Of a DNA stretch of 64,000 nt, positions 54,199 through 63,874 are shown one piece after another; positions within the stretch are counted from its first letter, which is position 1, and each line of letters opens with the position of its first letter. The stretch spans positions 62,001-126,000 of the forward strand of contig NZ_JAGGQJ010000018.1 in assembly GCF_018613325.1 (NCBI RefSeq), written 5' to 3'. The notes under the pieces were generated by a model. The model made no database searches, was not told the origin of the DNA, and was given only the letters and a program-made list of their open reading frames with translations. The DNA comes from Bacillus sp. ISL-34 (GTDB lineage: Bacteria > Bacillota > Bacilli > Bacillales > DSM-1321). The translations under genes were made by a program, and so were the position numbers.

Positions 54199-54985
54199 TG
54201 TAAAAAAATTATCGATCATTGCACTTGCATTGTTACTGGTCGGAGTAATAGGAAGTCTGTTTACGTTCTCCCAAGTGACGAATAAGGAAGCGACTACAGA
54301 GGAAAAAACGATTTCGGAGATCGTGACGGACATTCAGATCGACACTGACAATGCAGCTGTAGAGATCGTTCCAACGAAGGATAAGGAGACCAGGATTGAA
54401 TTGGTTTCAAAAGGGATGGATGTTTCCAAGTTGGATTTCACTGCAGATGTGGAAGGGAAGAAGCTTTCGGTACAATTAAAAGATCGACGTACCTTTAGCT
54501 TTGGTTTTCATATTCACTCCTTACATTTAAAGTTGTATGTGCCTGATGAATCTTATAAATCCTTTGTCGTCGAATCCGATAATGGAAAATTGCAAATATC
54601 AGGATTGAAAAGTGAAGATCTAAATGTGAAATCTCAAAATGGCCGGGTAGAATTAAATGATATAATAACCGAAAAAGTTGAAGTGAAATCTGCTAATGGA
54701 AAAGTAGAACTTAATAATGTGGAGGGAAAACTGGTTGGGTCATCGAATAACGGTAAAATCACATTGGTCACGAAAGACTTGGATAGGGAGATCAACTTCG
54801 AAAGTAATAATGGTAAAATCATGATCAAAACGGAGAATGAACCGACAAATACAACTTTCGATGTTCATGTTGACAATGGGAGAGTGGATATCCTTGGTAA
54901 GTATGAGGGCGATACTGTCATTGGCAAAGGTGAAAACTTAGTGAAATTGGAAACGAATAATGGGAAAATCGAGATAACGAAATAG
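54191..54985 (+). CDS. DUF4097 beta-repeat surface protein
   Basis: This 264-residue protein has a membrane anchor (about 8-26) and an extracellular right-handed beta-repeat domain. Short motifs recur every 17 to 20 residues: SDNGKLQI, SQNGRVEL, SANGKVEL, SNNGKITL, SNNGKIMI, VDNGRVDI, TNNGKIEI. Related proteins (LiaX-like, YvlB-like) help protect the envelope from antimicrobial peptides. It is the last gene of the PadR operon, followed by a strong terminator. Confidence 0.85.
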   Translation: MINVKKLSIIALALLLVGVIGSLFTFSQVTNKEATTEEKTISEIVTDIQIDTDNAAVEIVPTKDKETRIELVSKGMDVSKLDFTADVEGKKLSVQLKDRRTFSFGFHIHSLHLKLYVPDESYKSFVVESDNGKLQISGLKSEDLNVKSQNGRVELNDIITEKVEVKSANGKVELNNVEGKLVGSSNNGKITLVTKDLDREINFESNNGKIMIKTENEPTNTTFDVHVDNGRVDILGKYEGDTVIGKGENLVKLETNNGKIEITK

Positions 54986-54997
54986 TCGTGAAGCATG

Positions 54998-55029
54998 AAA
55001 AAACCGATCCAATTGGGATCGGCTTTTTT
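54998..55029 (+). terminator. Terminator of padR operon
   Basis: AACCGATCC pairs with GGATCGGCTT and is followed by TTTTT. Confidence 0.85.
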
Positions 55030-55226
55030 CAATTATGCAGCCATTGCTGGAAGCTGTCCCCTTTCTAAGGAAATAAGGAAAAACATTTAAAGCTTTTTCT
55101 TTTAAATGTTTTTGGAATTATAATATAGAAAGGATAATTATGTTAAAAGTAATGAGTGTAAGTCCGCCATCAAATCTAAGGATAAGGTTTTAATGAAACG
55201 ACTTCAAAAGTATGGGGGGCTGTAGG

Positions 55227-56189
55227 ATGAAATTTAATAAATTGTCATTGGATATATTTAAACGCACGATCTTCACTCGCAAGAAAAGGGATAAGGACTA
55301 TCAGAGGAAAGGATTCGAAGTGCAAAAAAAGGTTTTTAATATAGTGGAAAGTTCTAAGGATATTATCTACTGCTACGAATCAATCCCAAGTTCCAAGTTC
55401 AGGTATCTAAGTCCATCCATCAATACACTTTTAGGTCAAGGCGTCTTGGAAGAAGCATACAATGACCCTTCCTCCCCTTTTGAAAGGATTCATCCTGATG
55501 ACTTTGAAATCCTAAATGAAAAGATATACGTTGGGATTGATTATACTAAGCCGGTCATTCAACGCTGGAGAAATATCGAGGGGGATTTTTTGTGGTTCGA
55601 GGAATATGCTACACCTATATATGAAAAAGAGCAATTGGTAGCCGTTCAAGGAATCATTCGGAATATCGATGAAAGAGTGAGATTCATACAGGATATTGAG
55701 TATCAAATGTCCCATGACCCATTAACGAATATCCATAATCGACAATTTTTTGATAATATATCTGCCAAATCCAATCTGGATTTTGACACTCCGGTTGCCA
55801 TGATTTTGTGTGATTTAGATGAGCTGAAATTTATGAATGATACATATGGCCATAAGAAAGGGGATGAATTGATCAAAGGAGCGGCAAATCTATTGAAACG
55901 GATTTTCTCGGACATCGCTGTTGTAGCGAGAGTGGGAGGCGATGAGTTTGCCATTCTTCTGATTGATAGAAGCAAGCGAGAAGTGGAATCTCTTTGTGAA
56001 TTATTAAAGGAGGAAATCCTTTTGCAAAACTCCCTAAAAAAAGGCCCTCACATCAGTATGTCATTCGGACATGCATACCGTTCGCATTCAAAAGGGAATA
56101 TGGATAGTTTATTCATGGAAGCGGATCAAAAAATGCTTCAAGATAAACGGCAAAGAAAAGAACAGAAACTCGTTCGGGCGGGTAGATGA
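55227..56189 (+). CDS. PAS-GGDEF diguanylate cyclase
   Basis: This 320-residue soluble protein has a PAS fold (about 35-150) with FRYLSPSINTLLG and a WFEEYATPIY..VAVQGIIRNI end. A GGDEF domain follows: SHDPLTNIHNRQFF, DLDELKFMNDTYGHKKGD and the intact catalytic loop GGDEF at 237-241. It should make cyclic di-GMP. The usual inhibitory RxxD site five residues before GGDEF is not present. There is no membrane segment, so it senses an internal signal. The ATG at 55227 has a GGGGGG-rich site. It is a single gene. Confidence 0.85.
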   Translation: MKFNKLSLDIFKRTIFTRKKRDKDYQRKGFEVQKKVFNIVESSKDIIYCYESIPSSKFRYLSPSINTLLGQGVLEEAYNDPSSPFERIHPDDFEILNEKIYVGIDYTKPVIQRWRNIEGDFLWFEEYATPIYEKEQLVAVQGIIRNIDERVRFIQDIEYQMSHDPLTNIHNRQFFDNISAKSNLDFDTPVAMILCDLDELKFMNDTYGHKKGDELIKGAANLLKRIFSDIAVVARVGGDEFAILLIDRSKREVESLCELLKEEILLQNSLKKGPHISMSFGHAYRSHSKGNMDSLFMEADQKMLQDKRQRKEQKLVRAGR

Positions 56190-56555
56190 AAGATATGGGA
56201 TACAATGAGATAGGGCAAGGGCCATACAACATTCCTCACTAGCGGAATGCTTGATTCCTGGGGTGTTTAATGGAATTTTGAACTAAAAGGTTTGGAGTGG
56301 TTTCGCTGTATGAATGATGAATAGAAGCAATGGGATTACAGCATGGCGAACCTAAATTGTCAGTCTGCATACGGAAGGTAAGCGGGAGGAAATGATCATG
56401 TCAGCTTTTCATTATGAATGTTAAAGGGTGAGTCCAGTGTCATACTGGGCTTTTATTTATATATATATATTTAGGTACACGAAATAAATAACTCGCTTAT
56501 TTTAACCTATTTTAGTAAACTGGCAATGACTATTTTAATTAGAAGGTGAAGGGAA
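56190..56555. other. Gap with small hairpin and AT tract
   Basis: No gene is present. GGGAGGAAATG precedes an eight-codon ORF (MSAFHYEC, 56399-56425) that looks like the remaining start of a lost gene. CCAGTGTCATACTGG at 56433-56447 with TTTTATTT may be a terminator, followed by a short TATATA tract (about 56459-56470). Confidence 0.45.
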
Positions 56556-57752
56556 ATGAGGGAAACCTTAGTGGATGAACGGGTAAGAGGGACTGATAAG
56601 ATCTGGACACGTGATTTCATCATGATCTGTTTGGCAAATATGTGCATCTTCATGGGGTTTCAAATGACGATGCCGACCCTCCCGCTGTTTGTGGAACAGC
56701 TTGGCGGTGACGACCGCCTGGTGGGGGCTGTCCTTGGAATCTTCACTTTTTCAGCCTTGCTTGTTCGGCCAATTGCCGGCAGATTATTGGAGACGAAGGG
56801 AAGGCGCCTCGTTTTTCTTGCCGGGTTAGCCATTTTTGCATTGTCAGTGGGTTCCTTCGGTTTTATGGGGAGCATCGGCTTGTTATTCATGATGCGGATT
56901 GTACAGGGTGTCGGCTGGGGATTTTCTTCAACGGCTTCAGGAACGATTGCTTCCGATATAATCCCTGCGAAACGGCGTGGTGAGGGGATGGGTTATTACG
57001 GATTATCGGGTAACTTAGCACTGGCATTCGGGCCATCATTGGGTCTTTTTCTAGCTACGGTTCTTCCGTTTCAAGAGTTGTTTTTGATCTGCTCATTATT
57101 AGGATTGTTTGCCATCATTGCAGCATCACTTATTCGGTATCAAAAAGTGGAAAGTGATCCTTCCGCAGCTGTCAGAGCCAAAAGGTTTGATATATATGAA
57201 AAAAGTGCCCTTCAGCCATCATTGCTCATTTTCTTCATTTCCGTTACATTCGGTGGAATTGCAACCTTCCTTCCCCTGTATACAGCGGAAAAAGGTGTAG
57301 ATGGAATTCAGTGGTACTTTTTAGTATATGCAATGGCCCTCATGGTCACGAGATTATTCGCGGGTCGATTATATGACCGAAGGGGACATCGAGCAATATT
57401 CGTGCCTTCAACAGTACTCATCATGGCTGGCATGCTGCTGCTTGCGTGGATGCCGAGTGAAGCGGTCCTTTACATTGCGGCAACGCTTTATGGATTTGGA
57501 TTCGGTTGTGTCCAGCCGGCGCTGCAGGCATGGTCGATTGAAAAGACGGCACCCAATCGGAAGGCGATGGCGAATGCCACATACTTTTCATTTTTCGATC
57601 TTGGAGTGGGCATAGGTGCCATCGTGTTCGGGCAGATAGGCTTCCTCTTCGGCTATAGGAGCATTTATATCACGGCAGCCGCCTCGATTTTCATTTCAAT
57701 GATCGTTTATTTTTGCATCATCAGGAGCGAGGATAAAGTAAAATCAATGTAG
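56556..57752 (+). CDS. MFS transporter (YwoG/Blt-like)
   Basis: This 398-residue protein has twelve hydrophobic segments. Motif A between helices 2 and 3 reads AGRLLETKGRRLVF, and the helix-5 region GNLALAFGPSLGLFLAT corresponds to motif C. A central cytoplasmic loop with VESDPSAAVRAKRFDIYEKS divides the halves. Members export drugs or metabolites. The substrate is unknown. AGAAGGTGAAGGG precedes the ATG. It is a single gene ended by a terminator at 57760. Confidence 0.82.
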   Translation: MRETLVDERVRGTDKIWTRDFIMICLANMCIFMGFQMTMPTLPLFVEQLGGDDRLVGAVLGIFTFSALLVRPIAGRLLETKGRRLVFLAGLAIFALSVGSFGFMGSIGLLFMMRIVQGVGWGFSSTASGTIASDIIPAKRRGEGMGYYGLSGNLALAFGPSLGLFLATVLPFQELFLICSLLGLFAIIAASLIRYQKVESDPSAAVRAKRFDIYEKSALQPSLLIFFISVTFGGIATFLPLYTAEKGVDGIQWYFLVYAMALMVTRLFAGRLYDRRGHRAIFVPSTVLIMAGMLLLAWMPSEAVLYIAATLYGFGFGCVQPALQAWSIEKTAPNRKAMANATYFSFFDLGVGIGAIVFGQIGFLFGYRSIYITAAASIFISMIVYFCIIRSEDKVKSM

Positions 57753-57759
57753 GGATGTT

Positions 57760-57791
57760 GAATGGCTTCAATGGAAGTCATTCTTTTTTTT
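57760..57791 (+). terminator. Terminator of MFS gene
   Basis: GAATGGCTTC pairs with GAAGTCATTC (one mismatch) and is followed by eight T residues. Confidence 0.8.
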
Positions 57792-57934
57792 GAGTCAGGA
57801 GGAACACCAATGGCTTCGTTGTTTCATCAGTGTATCATCCTGAATATTTTAAAAATGGAAAAATTTTGTTATTATCAATAAGAGAATATACATAAGATGA
57901 TAGAAGGTCTATTTGAAGGAAGGGGAATCTTGGG

Positions 57935-60900
57935 ATGAATGATTCTTCAAACGAAGAAATGACATTAGAAAGAAGGAAGCGTATTTTCCAAGAAGAGCTG
58001 GATGTTTTATGGGAAAGTCGGCTCATCCCTAAATCAGAATATATCCGGATTAGCAGGGCATACAATCGGCATTTCCAATTAGCCCTCCATAAACAAAAGC
58101 GCTTAGAGCAAGAAAAAAGGAAATCCGCCCATGGAACTGAAACGATTATCGGTGAAAGTGCCGATAAGAGGGTTCAAGATAGCCTGATTGAAGAATCTTC
58201 ATTGGAATTACGGGAATCCAGTGGATTGAACGAATCGAAAATGAAAGATGAGAAGGCAGGGTATGCTCCCATTCAATCCGTTTTTGAGGAAAGCCTTGAA
58301 CCTGTCAAGGAGATCACTGATAGGAAACCGGTTATTCAACAGCAGGCCATCAAGCGGGAGAAACCGGTAAAACCGGTAAAGCCGAAGAAAACACCTGAGC
58401 AAATCAGGGAACGGAATATCTCTGTCATCCTGCTCACTGGGGTCATATTGCTTCTGTTTGGCGGGTTGATTTTAGCAACCACTTCATGGGGAGATCTGAA
58501 TGCGGTCCTGAAAGTTTTCTTCATTGGAATGGTATCCGTCATTTTTGCAGGGATGGCCTTCATCGCATCGAAGCTTAAAATTAAACAGACCGCTTTTGCA
58601 TTCCTGACGCTAGCGGGTTTATTCATTCCGATTACGATTTTATCAGCTTCATATTATCGGATTTTTGGAGAGTACCTTTCACTTAATGGTGGTGGGCGGG
58701 GGCTTCTGGGGTTTCTTGGGGGTTTACTCTGCTTAGCCATTTATTGTAAGATTGCTGACTACTTCAAGTCGAAAATATTCATTTTCATTTCGATATTCAC
58801 GTTTGGCATTACCTGCTATTTCGGATTGGCTTTTGTGACACCGACGATCGAGTGGATGTTTTTGGCGATTGGCATTCTTAATTTAATACTATTATGGAAT
58901 ATTGAGCAATTGAAAAATCAAAAAGCATTAACGTTATTCAAACCATTCATTTTTCAATTCATCCAGTTTAAGATCATCGTGGAAGCCTTTGTGATCCTGA
59001 CGTTATTTTCAAGTAACTTGGTGTATTCGCTAACGTTGATGGTCTTTTCGGTTTTATTTTTAATTTTTTCGGTCAAATTCCAAAGAAAATATTATGAAAT
59101 GGCGTTTAGCGCCGTTTTCACGTATGGATATATCCATCTTGTTTATAACTCGTTTTTAAGTGAGTACATAATCATTGCATTTGCACTTGTACCAATCATT
59201 TTTACTATTCTATCGAAATATCTGGCTAAATCCAAAAGAACTAAGCTTTCCAAGAACTTCATGTTCACCAGTATGATCGAGAGCGGGATCGTTTTCTTAT
59301 ATAGTAACGCGATGGTGTACCAGGAGAACTATGCGCAAATATTCATCGCGCTTATGATAGTATCCGCCCAGCTTGTCTATGTTTCCCTTCAATCGAGAAA
59401 TTCAAGTCTCACGTACCCGGCTGTTGTTGTTTTCGACTTAGCGTTCCTATATCTTTTCTTTGCATTGCCAGTCTCTTTTTCTACCATCTTAAATCTGTTT
59501 TTTGTTCTTCAGGTCATTCAATATCTAGGAGTATATTTATATAATCGTCACCCAAGGTACAGCCTGTTTAAGAAGAGTATTTTACTTATCTCCCCAATGA
59601 TCATGTTAGTGATACTGACCAGTAAATTCAGTGAAATGGATTGGCTTGCAGTTAGTGCGGCGCTCGCCATGATCTCTGGGCTTTTCTTCATCACATATAT
59701 AAAAGACCAATCAAAGCATATGAAGGAAAACGCCTTATACGGATTTCCAATCACTTTCGTACTGGCTTTGGTTGCTTTATATCCATATTTGTTGGAGAGT
59801 TTAGAATGGGTCCGTTCAAATATCCCGCTCAGCGTCTATTTAATGGGGGTTTCACTGATTTCCATCGGTGCAGCTTACACATTTAAAAAGGGATACAATA
59901 AATTCTTTCCTGTTTTTGCATATAGCGGACAGATTCTTTCCTTCCTTTCCATGATATCGATCCCATTCGATTCACTGAATCCTTTGGAAGCAAGCGGAGT
60001 CATTGCCATAGCCACTGCAATGAACGGCTGGTCCGTCCATATACATCGGAAGCAAATATTCTGGGTGCCTGTCGTGATTACAAGTGCCGGCCTATATGCT
60101 TCACTCTACGATGTTTTCGATTTTGGTTTAATGGTGTTGAGGATTGCGTTTGTGCTGCTAGGCCCTATTGTCTTTTTCCTTTTAGGAGAATGGCTTGGGA
60201 AATATTCGAAAAATGGGAAATTGTACTTCCAATATACTAGTCACCTTGCTAATTTACTTGCGATTCCCGTTGGATATTTGCTCATTGTCCATACGGAAAG
60301 TTCACCGTTCCTATATGTTGCACAGCTGTTGATTTATATTTTGAGTGCTTTAAGGGCACAGGTGATATGGGAAAAATACGTTTTTACGTACCTGGGGTTT
60401 TCGACCCTTTTCCTGCAGGTCCATTTATTTTTTGCGAACGTGGGTCAAATGGCATTCATTACATCCATATGCATGATAATGACAGCAGGACTCATAACCA
60501 TTCTGTGGTTGGCTTCCAATAAGAATTGGAAAGGTATCATGGAGTACTATCTTATTCCATTCATTCATTTAGGAATAAGCATATCCATATTGGAAACTGC
60601 AATCCGGGATTTTCCGCTTAACAGGGAATTGGTCTGGGTAGGAGTGATGACTGTACAGTTCTTGTTTGCCTGGTATCTGCTCATGAAAAGGAATTGGCGG
60701 AACTATATTGCGGCTCCTCTAAGCCTGGCGTTCATCTTCTATAATATGTATGTAAATACAGTACCTTTGGTTATGGCGATTATCGTATTGCTTGTATGTA
60801 TGGCTGTGATGGTGATTGCTAGCAGACGCCATTTCAAAGGATTGGTCAACCAAGAGGGAACGGAGAGAGTCATTGATTATTATCGGATTTTTGGCTTGTT

Positions 60901-62605
60901 ATATCTGTGCACCCTGAACCTGGAAGTGTTTATGAGCGATACAGGTTCTGCGATTTTGGGGATTTTTGTTTCGCTGCTGTTGCCTGGCTACTTCATCCTT
61001 ATGGGAAGATTCACGATCCATAAGAAAGAAAAAAGCATTTACTCAGGAATAGCTGCCATTATCGGCCTTTTCCCGTTCCTCAATATCATGGACTATGCCC
61101 ATAGACTCCCAATCGTCACGAGTTTGGCAGTTCTTTTTGGCTGTATGGCAGGAATGCTGTTGCTGAGCAGGCTGCATTCCAGCGGGTTACTCAAGAAAAA
61201 CGGAACAGGCATCATCAGCTTTGATCCTTTCAGGATCTATGGTTTATTCTTTTTGATCGATATGAATGCGGAGGTTTTTAATGATACTAAACATCAGTTA
61301 CTCCAAGTCTTTGTATCACTTCTGTTAACCGCTTATTTCATTTTCCTGAGCAGCTTGACAGCAGATAAGCAAGAAAAGAAAATCTATAGCAATATTGCTG
61401 CTCTAGTCAGTTTGTATCCCTTCCTAATCATCGTCGGCTATGCCGACAGCCTATCGGTTGTAATGGGATTGCTGTTCCTTTTCGGCTGTATGTCAGGGAT
61501 GCTGCTTTTAAGCCGGCGTTATTTCGATGGTTTAATCAAAAAGGAAGAAACAGGTATTACCATCGATGCATACAGGATATATGGCCTGCTATTTTTACTG
61601 GCCATGAATAGGGGAATTCCAGTAACTGAAACATCAAACCAGTTACTCCAGGTTTTCGTCTCACTCTTGATCACGGTTTACTTCATCTTGATTGGAAGTT
61701 TCACAAAGGATGTAAAAGAAAAGAGCATCTACGTTTGGCTGACGGGAATTCTCAGTTTGTATCCGTATTGGACCATCATCATGTACGCGGGCACATTACA
61801 GCCTTTCGTTGGATCGGCAGTCCTTTTTGGGTGTACGGCCATGATGGTAGTGCTAAGCAGGAAATACTTTAAAGGCTTGCTGTATAAAGGCGGGGCAGGA
61901 CTTCAATTTGATTTTTACAGAGTCTATGGTCTGCTGTTTCTTCTTGCCATGAACATGGATGTTTTGACGGGGGGATCCGCACATTTCATTCTGGAAATCT
62001 TCGTGGCACTTCTGATTCCGGCCTATTTCATTTTGATGAGAAGCACGACGACGGGCATGTTGGAAAGAAAATCCCAGTTGGCTGCAACGATATTGTTCAG
62101 TCTATATCCGTATTGGGTCATTGTCGAACAGCTCACGATACCTCCTGTACTTGAGGAGGAGGTGAATATTCTGCCGCTGTTCATTGTCAACACCACTCTG
62201 CTGAGGAAAATCTTTGTTAAAGGCAAAATCACACAATATATCGAGAGTGGTATTGTTTTCCTCTTGTTTTTGGCCTTGATCATTGATGCAATGGCAGGCA
62301 ACACCTTATATGATGCCCTCATTATCGGCACGGTGTCAATGGCAGCAATGCTGTTTGGATTCATGATGAAATACAAATCCTATTTCATCGCTGGAACTGG
62401 GACCATTTTATTCAATGTTTATATGAATACCAATTCGATGTGGAGCGAGATGCCATGGTGGCTGTATTTAATCATCGGCGGAGGGCTGCTTATCGGAATT
62501 GCATCTTTCTTTGAATGGAAAAAGCAAAAAGACAACCGGACATCGAAGGAGGTACTTGAGAAAAATAAACAAAGGGTCAAGAATTGGTTCAATCGGTGGA
62601 ATTAA
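57935..62605 (+). CDS. Giant polytopic membrane protein with tandem 115-residue repeats
   Basis: This 1556-residue protein has a cytoplasmic N-terminus of about 160 residues (MTLERRKRIFQEELD start, charged and partly disordered, with a KPVKPVKPKK stretch) followed by an estimated forty or more membrane helices. The first part (about 160-300) resembles DUF2157 proteins. From residue 963 the sequence repeats with an exact 115-residue period: serines at 963, 1078, 1193 and 1308 mark copies with RxxFxGL, YRIYGLLFL and YFIL elements, and a fifth partial copy begins at 1423. Genes of this kind in bacilli are annotated as SCO7613-like membrane proteins of unknown function. GAAGGAAGGGG precedes the ATG. 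Confidence 0.8.
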   Translation: MNDSSNEEMTLERRKRIFQEELDVLWESRLIPKSEYIRISRAYNRHFQLALHKQKRLEQEKRKSAHGTETIIGESADKRVQDSLIEESSLELRESSGLNESKMKDEKAGYAPIQSVFEESLEPVKEITDRKPVIQQQAIKREKPVKPVKPKKTPEQIRERNISVILLTGVILLLFGGLILATTSWGDLNAVLKVFFIGMVSVIFAGMAFIASKLKIKQTAFAFLTLAGLFIPITILSASYYRIFGEYLSLNGGGRGLLGFLGGLLCLAIYCKIADYFKSKIFIFISIFTFGITCYFGLAFVTPTIEWMFLAIGILNLILLWNIEQLKNQKALTLFKPFIFQFIQFKIIVEAFVILTLFSSNLVYSLTLMVFSVLFLIFSVKFQRKYYEMAFSAVFTYGYIHLVYNSFLSEYIIIAFALVPIIFTILSKYLAKSKRTKLSKNFMFTSMIESGIVFLYSNAMVYQENYAQIFIALMIVSAQLVYVSLQSRNSSLTYPAVVVFDLAFLYLFFALPVSFSTILNLFFVLQVIQYLGVYLYNRHPRYSLFKKSILLISPMIMLVILTSKFSEMDWLAVSAALAMISGLFFITYIKDQSKHMKENALYGFPITFVLALVALYPYLLESLEWVRSNIPLSVYLMGVSLISIGAAYTFKKGYNKFFPVFAYSGQILSFLSMISIPFDSLNPLEASGVIAIATAMNGWSVHIHRKQIFWVPVVITSAGLYASLYDVFDFGLMVLRIAFVLLGPIVFFLLGEWLGKYSKNGKLYFQYTSHLANLLAIPVGYLLIVHTESSPFLYVAQLLIYILSALRAQVIWEKYVFTYLGFSTLFLQVHLFFANVGQMAFITSICMIMTAGLITILWLASNKNWKGIMEYYLIPFIHLGISISILETAIRDFPLNRELVWVGVMTVQFLFAWYLLMKRNWRNYIAAPLSLAFIFYNMYVNTVPLVMAIIVLLVCMAVMVIASRRHFKGLVNQEGTERVIDYYRIFGLLYLCTLNLEVFMSDTGSAILGIFVSLLLPGYFILMGRFTIHKKEKSIYSGIAAIIGLFPFLNIMDYAHRLPIVTSLAVLFGCMAGMLLLSRLHSSGLLKKNGTGIISFDPFRIYGLFFLIDMNAEVFNDTKHQLLQVFVSLLLTAYFIFLSSLTADKQEKKIYSNIAALVSLYPFLIIVGYADSLSVVMGLLFLFGCMSGMLLLSRRYFDGLIKKEETGITIDAYRIYGLLFLLAMNRGIPVTETSNQLLQVFVSLLITVYFILIGSFTKDVKEKSIYVWLTGILSLYPYWTIIMYAGTLQPFVGSAVLFGCTAMMVVLSRKYFKGLLYKGGAGLQFDFYRVYGLLFLLAMNMDVLTGGSAHFILEIFVALLIPAYFILMRSTTTGMLERKSQLAATILFSLYPYWVIVEQLTIPPVLEEEVNILPLFIVNTTLLRKIFVKGKITQYIESGIVFLLFLALIIDAMAGNTLYDALIIGTVSMAAMLFGFMMKYKSYFIAGTGTILFNVYMNTNSMWSEMPWWLYLIIGGGLLIGIASFFEWKKQKDNRTSKEVLEKNKQRVKNWFNRWN
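60821..62220 (+). repeat. Internal 345-bp tandem repeat within the giant membrane protein gene
   Basis: The equivalent AGC codons lie at 60821, 61166, 61511 and 61856, and the matching CTG of the partial fifth unit lies at 62201, each exactly 345 bases apart. The bases themselves have diverged, while the protein pattern holds. Confidence 0.75.
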
Positions 62606-62658
62606 TGAAGAAGGAAATGAAATGCGTCAGAGGCCCAATCTCTTAACCTTGGACCAAA

Positions 62659-62738
62659 ATTTCAAAGGGGTTCGGAATTTATAAATTCCGAGCCCCTTTT
62701 GTCTACAAACTGAGAGCACTTAAAAGCCCTCTTTCTCT
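62659..62738. repeat. Repeat element, locus D, solo end
   Basis: AAAGGGGTTCGGAATTTATA, its complementary arm, and TTTTGTCTACAAACTG match the left end of locus C (50461-50510) in reverse orientation. A further hairpin (GAGAGCACTTAAAAG..CTCTTTCTC) follows. No right end or second hairpin copy is seen, so only one terminus of the element is present, acting as terminator for the giant gene. Confidence 0.6.
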
Positions 62739-62742
62739 TCTT

Positions 62743-62853
62743 CTATTTTTTTATTTCCTCTTCCCAATCATGAATTTCTATTTCCCGCTGATCTATATTA
62801 GTTTGCAAAACATTAATTAAAAATGGCGAAAGGTAATTTCTGTATTTTTCCAA
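62743..62853 (-). pseudogene. Short coding remnant
   Basis: A 36-codon minus-strand frame (LEKYRNYLSPFLINVLQTNI.. ending EEEIKK) follows directly after an in-frame TAA and has no ribosome site. The composition is protein-like, so it is perhaps the C-terminal end of a lost gene. Confidence 0.3.
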
Positions 62854-62914
62854 TTATTGCTCGATCTTCAGTTAACCTTGTACTAATTTTTTTTATTTTT
62901 CAAATTTGCATATA

Positions 62915-62945
62915 CAAAAACGCTTGGATTTTTTCCAAGCGAAAA
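62915..62945 (-). terminator. Terminator of the Ser/Cys-tail gene
   Basis: CGCTTGGA pairs with TCCAAGCG; on the minus strand it is followed by TTTTTG. Confidence 0.85.
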
Positions 62946-62947
62946 GC

Positions 62948-63874
62948 TCAAGACGAACAAGAACTGCATGAAGAACAGCTGGAAGAGGAATCGGAAATGC
63001 TGTCATGGGAACTGTTATGACCACCATGATCGGCATGGCCGGATCCAGAGGAAACTGTGTTCGGTTCATTCCCGAAAATATCTTTAAATTCGCTGTCAAA
63101 ATCATCGGTGCTTGCATAAGTGAAATAGGCAGGAGCTGCATAGTCAGTCTGGTCGTACGTTTTCCGCCAATTCAATTCTGTCATGGGGCGATTCTCTTTA
63201 AATTGGGAAGTGAAAGATTCAAAGGTCCGTTCCGCTTGTATACTTGTCGGTTTCCGCATATATTTCTCTTTTAACTGCTCCAGCTCCAACGTTTCAAAAT
63301 CGCGGAGAAGCGTTAGCCCTTTACCATGTTTGAAAAATTTGCCCCACTTTTGAATGGAATGGGAGTCCACCGTAAATAGCTGTACATAGTAAAAGTCAAA
63401 AAGAGTCCGCTCTTCGGGTTTGAAAATAGGTTCTGAATGAGGATGGTGCTGAATGGTCCTACCGATGAAAGCTTGGCAGAACTCATCATATTCCTTTCTA
63501 TAGTTCAGCATGATATGCCATAACTCATCGATGACTGAATTAAACATTTCAACTTTTCCAAACACAGCAGCCATGATCAAGTAGCGTTTCAATTCACGCC
63601 AAGCCTGATTGACCTTTAACTGTGAGTCCCTTGGATGCTTCTGTCGGAATTCAGTATTGACCTTTTCCATATAATTGAAATCCAGTGCTGTATTAAGCTT
63701 TTCTATCAATGCTTCTGAAACGATTTCCGTTGCATGCAGATTTAACGTTTCTGCATGGTATTTACGGAATTCAGTTTGATAGCGTTCCAATTTAGCCGGT
63801 TCACTTAGCCCTTTAACGAACCTGACAAGTAAAACAGCAAAAATCGCCGAAAGAATGACATAAAAAAAGGTCAT
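62948..63874 (-). CDS. Membrane-anchored protein with C-terminal Ser/Cys repeat tail
   Basis: This 308-residue protein has an N-terminal membrane helix (about 2-19) and a helical domain. The domain includes VIDELWHIMLNYRKEYDEFC and the nearby HHPHSEP, which recall the WH..L...Y..FC core of glycine-rich-domain (GRDP-like) proteins. The last 50 residues are rich in Gly, His and Ser and end SSSSCSSCSSCSS, a regular S-C-S-S repeat. Similar Ser/Cys tails occur on a few poorly known bacterial surface proteins, but I cannot name the function. Metal binding or disulfide anchoring are possible. It is a single gene with a clear terminator. Confidence 0.65.
   Translation of the reverse strand: MTFFYVILSAIFAVLLVRFVKGLSEPAKLERYQTEFRKYHAETLNLHATEIVSEALIEKLNTALDFNYMEKVNTEFRQKHPRDSQLKVNQAWRELKRYLIMAAVFGKVEMFNSVIDELWHIMLNYRKEYDEFCQAFIGRTIQHHPHSEPIFKPEERTLFDFYYVQLFTVDSHSIQKWGKFFKHGKGLTLLRDFETLELEQLKEKYMRKPTSIQAERTFESFTSQFKENRPMTELNWRKTYDQTDYAAPAYFTYASTDDFDSEFKDIFGNEPNTVSSGSGHADHGGHNSSHDSISDSSSSCSSCSSCSS

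Larger units (their letters stand above)
62606..62947. other. Gap between the giant gene and the Ser/Cys-tail gene
   Basis: It contains the solo repeat end at 62659, a possible gene remnant at 62743-62853 and the terminator at 62915. No intact gene is seen. Confidence 0.55.

Noticed and set aside
54590..54980. Regular spaced repeats as a CRISPR-like array
   Set aside because: The spacing arises from NGK-type beta-repeats inside the DUF4097 protein; no direct nucleotide repeats of constant sequence. No CRISPR array was seen anywhere in the window.
56455..56475. TATATA tract as an origin or recombination site
   Set aside because: Too short, no flanking repeats or binding boxes; ordinary AT-rich promoter DNA.
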